A stretch of 10,483 nt of DNA from NCBI GenBank assembly GCA_023433755.1, contig JAEYUA010000146.1, positions 1-10,483 of the forward strand, read 5' to 3'. A program made the position numbers and the translations under genes. How positions within the stretch are numbered: position 1 is the stretch's first letter; every line of letters begins with the position of its first letter. This DNA comes from Bacteroidota bacterium. GTDB taxonomy: Bacteria; Bacteroidota; Bacteroidia; Chitinophagales; Chitinophagaceae. The notes under the pieces were generated by a model. The model was not told the DNA's origin and made no database searches. It was given only the letters and a program-made list of their open reading frames with translations. Positions 6,888 to 10,483 of the stretch are shown piece after piece.

Positions 6888-9345
6888 CCGATTTTTTTCG
6901 TCCTAAAAAACTTTTCACCAGCGCGGCAATCGCCAGGAGGTAGAGGATCACCCCTGCGATCAATGCGATTTTTTCACCATTATAAAATGAATCCGGCCTG
7001 AATTCAAATTTGATCTCTTTGTTTTGCCCTGCAGGCAGGGTGAGTCCTCTCAGCACATAATTGGTCCGGATGATCGGGAGTTCTTTTCCATCCACGTAAG
7101 CCTTCCATCCCTTATCATAAAACACTTCACTGAAAACAGCGAAACGTGGAGCCGCTGCTGAATAACCATAGGTCACATCATCATTATCATTCAACTTCAG
7201 CCAGATGCTGTCAGCAGGTGAACCTGCATTCACCGTAACCTTTGTCTGGTCAGTCGCAAAAAGTATAGCCGTATCACGGGGCTGGAACTGGTCCATGGCC
7301 TTCATCACGGCTAAAGGAGTGGTTTCATATCTCGCGCCTTTCACAAACCATACATTTCCCAGCGCATCCGGATTGGGGATCACCTGTTCCTGGCCACCCT
7401 GCGATTGAATCACATACTTAGTATTAAGCATATTATAAACGGGCAGTGATTGTGGAAAACGGTAAAGCTGGTGCTCAACCAGGTCCTGGTAGATACTCAG
7501 TTTGGCCGGATGGTAACCACCTACTGAATGATGATGGTACATAGTGAGCGCACCGCCATTAAATGCTGGCTGGATTCCCTGCCTCAGGTCCAAAACGCGG
7601 TAATAACCTTTATCCTGTTTGATCTGCTGGTCGGTGGGAGAGGCGGCGAAATTATCTTCATACACCAGTTGGTCCTGGTAGTTTTCTTCATTCAGGTATT
7701 TGGAATTGATGGTCATTACATCAATCAATGATAAAACACCCAGGATGATGAATGCCCAGAGTGACTGGAATTTATTCCTGATCACCAGCCATAACAATAA
7801 CACGGCTGCGCCAATGAAAAACAAACTCCGGAGCAGGCTATCCATAAACAGGTCCTTACGATCTTCCTGAAGTGCCTGGAAAAAATTACTGACATTGATT
7901 TTGTACTGGGCTGGCCATTCAATGGTCTGCTGTACGAAGGCTGCATCCCCGGCGCTTTTGAAATCAGAAGAGAAATAGATCAGGAACAGGATCACAACCA
8001 CACCACCGGTAAGCATCAATCCTTTTTTATAACGGTCCCATAACTGGAGTTTATTATCCGTAGCTGCAATCTTTTCCAATACCAGCACTGCCATCATGCA
8101 GAATAAAAATGTAGGGATCACCAGGATCATGCTGGGTGCCCGGAACTTATTGTACATAGGCAGGGTATCAAGTAAAAACTTATTGAAGCCCAGGAAATAT
8201 TCACCCCAACTCATGAGGATGGCCAATACGGTTGCTCCCAGTATCCACCATTTATGTTTATTGTCAAGAAGAAAAAAACCGATGAGTGTAAGAAAACAAA
8301 TGATGGCGCCAACATAGGGAGGTCCCGAAGTGCCGCCGATACCACCCCAGTAAAAACGGAGTGCATACTGTAGCTGCTGTCCTACCTCCTGTGGCATCTG
8401 CCTCAGGGCTGCAATGGCTTTTGATTCTTCTTCATCCACCTCCAGGCGACTGCTGCCTCCATACATCTTAGGCACCATCATCACGAAGGGTTCTGTTTTA
8501 TAAACACTATAGCTCAGGGCATAGGTTTGCGAAAGTCCGGCTGATGTCTGGTTCTCTGCAGGTATTTCCGATCCGCCCCGAATGGATGTTTTGGATGAGT
8601 CAAGCGTGGTAAGGATCTGTACCGCGTTACTCAGCACACCTGTAATACCTGCCCCAATAACGATGGCCAGTGCAATAGCCATGTGTTTGAATTCTTTTCT
8701 CCTGATCCAGTGTACCAGGTAACCAATGGTCATGAAGAAAGCGATGATGAGGGAATAATATACGATCTGCATGTGTATCAGCCCGATCATCAGTCCTGTG
8801 AAGATGGCGGTCAGCGCGGCACCCCACAGGTATTTGCGCTGGTAAATCAGGTTGATGGATCCGATGAGACCGGGCATTAACCCGATCGTTAACATTTTAG
8901 TATCATGTCCTTCCGCTACGATGATGGCATTATAAGTGACATAGGCATAAGCAAGGGCGCCAATGATGCCGATATAAGTACGCGTGCGCAGTACCTGGGA
9001 GAGAAAATAAAAACAAATGGAAGCCAGGAAAAAGAAATGAAAAGGCTTGGGCAGCCAGAGGCTGAACAGTCCGTAAAAGAAATTGGGGTTTACCAGCACT
9101 TCCGGTTCCATGGCGATCTGGTAGGCTGGCATGCCGCTGAACATACCATTGGTCCAAAGGGGGAAATGTCCATGCTTCTCCTTGTACTCGAAAGAGTTTT
9201 GCGCCATGGCCTTCCACTGGGTCACATCCGACTGGGCGAGCACCTCACCCTGGAGCGCTGGTCTGCAATAGATGAGCGCTACCACCAAAAAGATCACGAT
9301 GGCTATTGCATGGGGAAGCAGTTGTTTAATCCACCCTTTATTCAT
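6832..9345 (-). CDS. YfhO-family polytopic membrane protein (putative GT-C glycosyltransferase)
   Basis: This 837-aa protein matches the long YfhO family of Bacteroidota. The family belongs to the GT-C-like membrane proteins; in Bacillus, YfhO is linked to glycosylation of lipoteichoic acid using a lipid-linked sugar. Here residues 9-28 form a first membrane helix. An extracytoplasmic loop follows with AQSDVTQWKAM (37-47; Asp40 is a candidate catalytic acid) and WTNGMFSGMPAYQ (64-76). There are many further helices between about 100 and 560, with AEGHDTKMLTIG (144-155) in a loop. The C-terminal soluble domain carries the family hallmark YDKGWKAYVDG (743-753), then RTNYVLRGLTLPAG, and a last helix near 791-811 followed by a charged tail. 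It is the first gene of the minus-strand unit, and its 3' end overlaps the GT-B gene. The substrate in this organism is unknown. Confidence 0.9.
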   Translation of the reverse strand: MNKGWIKQLLPHAIAIVIFLVVALIYCRPALQGEVLAQSDVTQWKAMAQNSFEYKEKHGHFPLWTNGMFSGMPAYQIAMEPEVLVNPNFFYGLFSLWLPKPFHFFFLASICFYFLSQVLRTRTYIGIIGALAYAYVTYNAIIVAEGHDTKMLTIGLMPGLIGSINLIYQRKYLWGAALTAIFTGLMIGLIHMQIVYYSLIIAFFMTIGYLVHWIRRKEFKHMAIALAIVIGAGITGVLSNAVQILTTLDSSKTSIRGGSEIPAENQTSAGLSQTYALSYSVYKTEPFVMMVPKMYGGSSRLEVDEEESKAIAALRQMPQEVGQQLQYALRFYWGGIGGTSGPPYVGAIICFLTLIGFFLLDNKHKWWILGATVLAILMSWGEYFLGFNKFLLDTLPMYNKFRAPSMILVIPTFLFCMMAVLVLEKIAATDNKLQLWDRYKKGLMLTGGVVVILFLIYFSSDFKSAGDAAFVQQTIEWPAQYKINVSNFFQALQEDRKDLFMDSLLRSLFFIGAAVLLLWLVIRNKFQSLWAFIILGVLSLIDVMTINSKYLNEENYQDQLVYEDNFAASPTDQQIKQDKGYYRVLDLRQGIQPAFNGGALTMYHHHSVGGYHPAKLSIYQDLVEHQLYRFPQSLPVYNMLNTKYVIQSQGGQEQVIPNPDALGNVWFVKGARYETTPLAVMKAMDQFQPRDTAILFATDQTKVTVNAGSPADSIWLKLNDNDDVTYGYSAAAPRFAVFSEVFYDKGWKAYVDGKELPIIRTNYVLRGLTLPAGQNKEIKFEFRPDSFYNGEKIALIAGVILYLLAIAALVKSFLGRKKSDEISTEPKNPGTTKTRRA

Positions 9346-9391
9346 ATACCGGTTTTTGATGGGGCAAAATAATGTTATTTTGAACTTAATA

Positions 9392-9426
9392 CAGAACCAT
9401 TAGTTAATTTCATTGACCTGGTTCTG
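9392..9426. repeat. 8-bp perfect inverted repeat in the divergent spacer
   Basis: CAGAACCA (9392-9399) and TGGTTCTG (9419-9426) are exact reverse complements separated by 19 bp. They lie in the 97-bp region between the divergent yfhO-like gene and the small membrane protein gene. The position would suit an operator read by a dimeric regulator spaced about two and a half helical turns, or a stem in a leader RNA. An 8-bp match in such a spacer can also be chance. Confidence 0.35.
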
Positions 9427-9442
9427 ACCAAAACTTTACTGA

Positions 9443-9745
9443 ATGCGCTGGCTGCTGGTTTTATCAAGGATCGCCTTTATCTGTAATATCTGTTTCCTCA
9501 TAGCCTTTTCCCTGCAACTGACCAACTGGATCAGTAATGAACAACTCACTTCCACGCTTGTGCTGATCGGCTATGTGATGGGTTTCCTGCTGAATCCTTT
9601 TGTAAATATCGCATACGGAGTCACGGCTTTACTATCAAGGAAAAAACTCTCAGCAATACCTGCCTGGCTCATAACTGCCAACATATTTTTTCTCGTGATT
9701 CAGTTGCTTTACATTCTTTATTTAAATGAAACCGGAAATGCTTAA
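9443..9745 (+). CDS. Small hypothetical membrane protein, three predicted helices
   Basis: I do not recognise a named family for this 100-aa protein. Hydrophobic stretches at about residues 4-25, 36-62 and 72-94 suggest three membrane helices. Short polar loops lie between them (NWISNEQLT, and a basic SRKKLS at 65-70, which would face the cytoplasm by the positive-inside rule). There is no cleavable signal peptide pattern and no catalytic motif. The ATG at 9443 is the natural start, directly after the divergent spacer. The 3' end overlaps the start of the queuosine-precursor transporter by 8 or 20 bp, depending on which ATG that gene uses. The two are therefore probably co-transcribed and perhaps translationally coupled. 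An accessory role to the transporter is possible but is not shown by the sequence. Confidence 0.75.
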   Translation: MRWLLVLSRIAFICNICFLIAFSLQLTNWISNEQLTSTLVLIGYVMGFLLNPFVNIAYGVTALLSRKKLSAIPAWLITANIFFLVIQLLYILYLNETGNA

Positions 9746-10483
9746 AGACAGGTCAATAAGACTTTTCCTTGTGCTGGGCGGTTTTTTTATCGCCAATGCC
9801 ATGATCGCTGAATTTATCGGGGTAAAGATCTTTTCCCTGGAAGACAGCCTGGGGATGGAAAGGGCAAGGCTCAATATTTTTGGTTCTGAGTTCAGTTTTC
9901 ATCTCACGGCAGGGGTGCTCCTCTGGCCGGTGGTGTTTATCATGACGGATGTGATCAATGAATATTACGGATCAAAAGGAGTCCGTTTTCTCTCTTATCT
10001 CACCATTGGCCTGATCTCTTATGCTTTTTTGATGTTCAACGCGGCCATCCGTTTGAGTCCTTCTGAATTTTTTACACTGGGAAGCGGTATCCCCAACGCG
10101 GACGATGCTTACCGGGGTGTGTTCGGCCAGGGATTATGGATCATTGTGGGTTCGATCGTGGCCTTCCTGATTGGGCAGTTACTGGATGTGCTGGTCTTTC
10201 ACCGCATTAAAAAAGTTACAGGTGAAAAAAAGATCTGGCTGAGGGCAACCGGTTCTACTTTGGTATCACAACTGATCGACAGCTTCGTGGTGTTATTTAT
10301 CGCGTTTTACCTGGGCAGGAATATCAGCAATGACCAGGGAGACCCTTGGACCTTGCACCAGGTGGCGGTTACCGGTACCGGGAATTATATCTACAAATTC
10401 TTCATGGCCATTTTACTTACGCCTGTGATTTATTTATTGCATGGATGGATTGAAAAATACCTGGGTCATGATAAGGCAGCAAG
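9726..10483 (+). CDS. Queuosine precursor transporter (YhhQ/DUF165, VUT family), 3'-truncated
   Basis: The frame is open from 9726 to the window end (about 252 residues seen, no stop). The protein matches the YhhQ-type family, which imports 7-deazaguanine precursors (preQ0/preQ1) used to make queuosine in tRNA. It starts with a helix read as RLFLVLGGFFIANAMIAEF, followed by IGVKIFSLE, then AGVLLWPVVFIMTDVINEYY, where TDVINEYYG is a strong family motif. Later come GQGLWIIVGSIVAFLIGQLLDV and RATGSTLVSQLIDSFVVLF, both typical of the family, and YIYKFFMAILLTPVIYLLH near the end. Only the last few residues should be missing. Two in-frame starts, ATG 9726 and ATG 9738, overlap the preceding gene by 20 or 8 bp; neither has a good ribosome site, so the choice is open. 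The identification is firm, while substrate choice within the family is inferred. Confidence 0.9.
   Translation, partial: MKPEMLKDRSIRLFLVLGGFFIANAMIAEFIGVKIFSLEDSLGMERARLNIFGSEFSFHLTAGVLLWPVVFIMTDVINEYYGSKGVRFLSYLTIGLISYAFLMFNAAIRLSPSEFFTLGSGIPNADDAYRGVFGQGLWIIVGSIVAFLIGQLLDVLVFHRIKKVTGEKKIWLRATGSTLVSQLIDSFVVLFIAFYLGRNISNDQGDPWTLHQVAVTGTGNYIYKFFMAILLTPVIYLLHGWIEKYLGHDKAA

Noticed and set aside
8905..9372. A 155-codon plus-strand open frame opposite the start of the YfhO-like gene
   Set aside because: It is antisense to the N-terminal membrane domain of a well-supported gene and shows no domain features.
9376..9382. TATTTTG as a -7 promoter element in the divergent spacer
   Set aside because: The spacing within the motif is one base short of TAnnTTTG and no -33 element sits at the right distance; this is expected by chance in AT-rich DNA.

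Overview
The window looks like a chromosomal segment from a Bacteroidota species, most likely Chitinophagaceae or a close relative. This is inferred from protein character, not from a database search. The supporting signs are a long YfhO-family membrane protein of Bacteroidota type, a queuosine-precursor transporter with the typical N-terminal and TDVINEYYG segments, starts without clear Shine-Dalgarno sequences, moderate GC and AT-rich spacers. No RNA gene, CRISPR array, transposase or phage gene was found.

Layout. Bases 1-2663 (+) hold a compact series: the 3' part of a family 2 glycosyltransferase, a class I SAM methyltransferase and a family 4 (GT-B) glycosyltransferase. A TylF/MycF-like sugar O-methyltransferase (2669-3442, -) lies tail to tail with that series. 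It is divergent, across 50 bp, from a rhamnosyltransferase-like family 2 glycosyltransferase (3493-4476, +). Bases 4477-4818 have no gene. This gap lies between convergent genes and holds a mosaic of decayed direct, tandem and inverted repeats. Bases 4819-9345 (-) form a tightly overlapping three-gene unit, read in the order yfhO-like gene, GT-B glycosyltransferase, family 2 glycosyltransferase. A 97-bp divergent spacer with an 8-bp inverted repeat separates this unit from 9443-10483 (+). That last unit has a 100-aa three-helix membrane protein overlapping a queuosine-precursor transporter that runs off the right edge.

How they fit together. Bases 1-9345 read as a surface polysaccharide or glycan assembly and decoration locus: four soluble or membrane-associated glycosyltransferases plus a partial fifth family member at the edge set (three family 2, two family 4 in total), two methyltransferases that could modify or cap sugars, and a polytopic YfhO protein that may act on the outer face of the inner membrane. 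No flippase, polymerase, chain-length regulator, initiating sugar-phosphate transferase or nucleotide-sugar synthesis gene is visible, so the polymer cannot be named. The right end is a separate functional unit concerned with uptake of the 7-deazaguanine precursor of tRNA queuosine. I see no clear evidence of a wholly new system. The points most worth a second look are the repeat mosaic, the YfhO/GT-B overlap and the small membrane protein coupled to the transporter.
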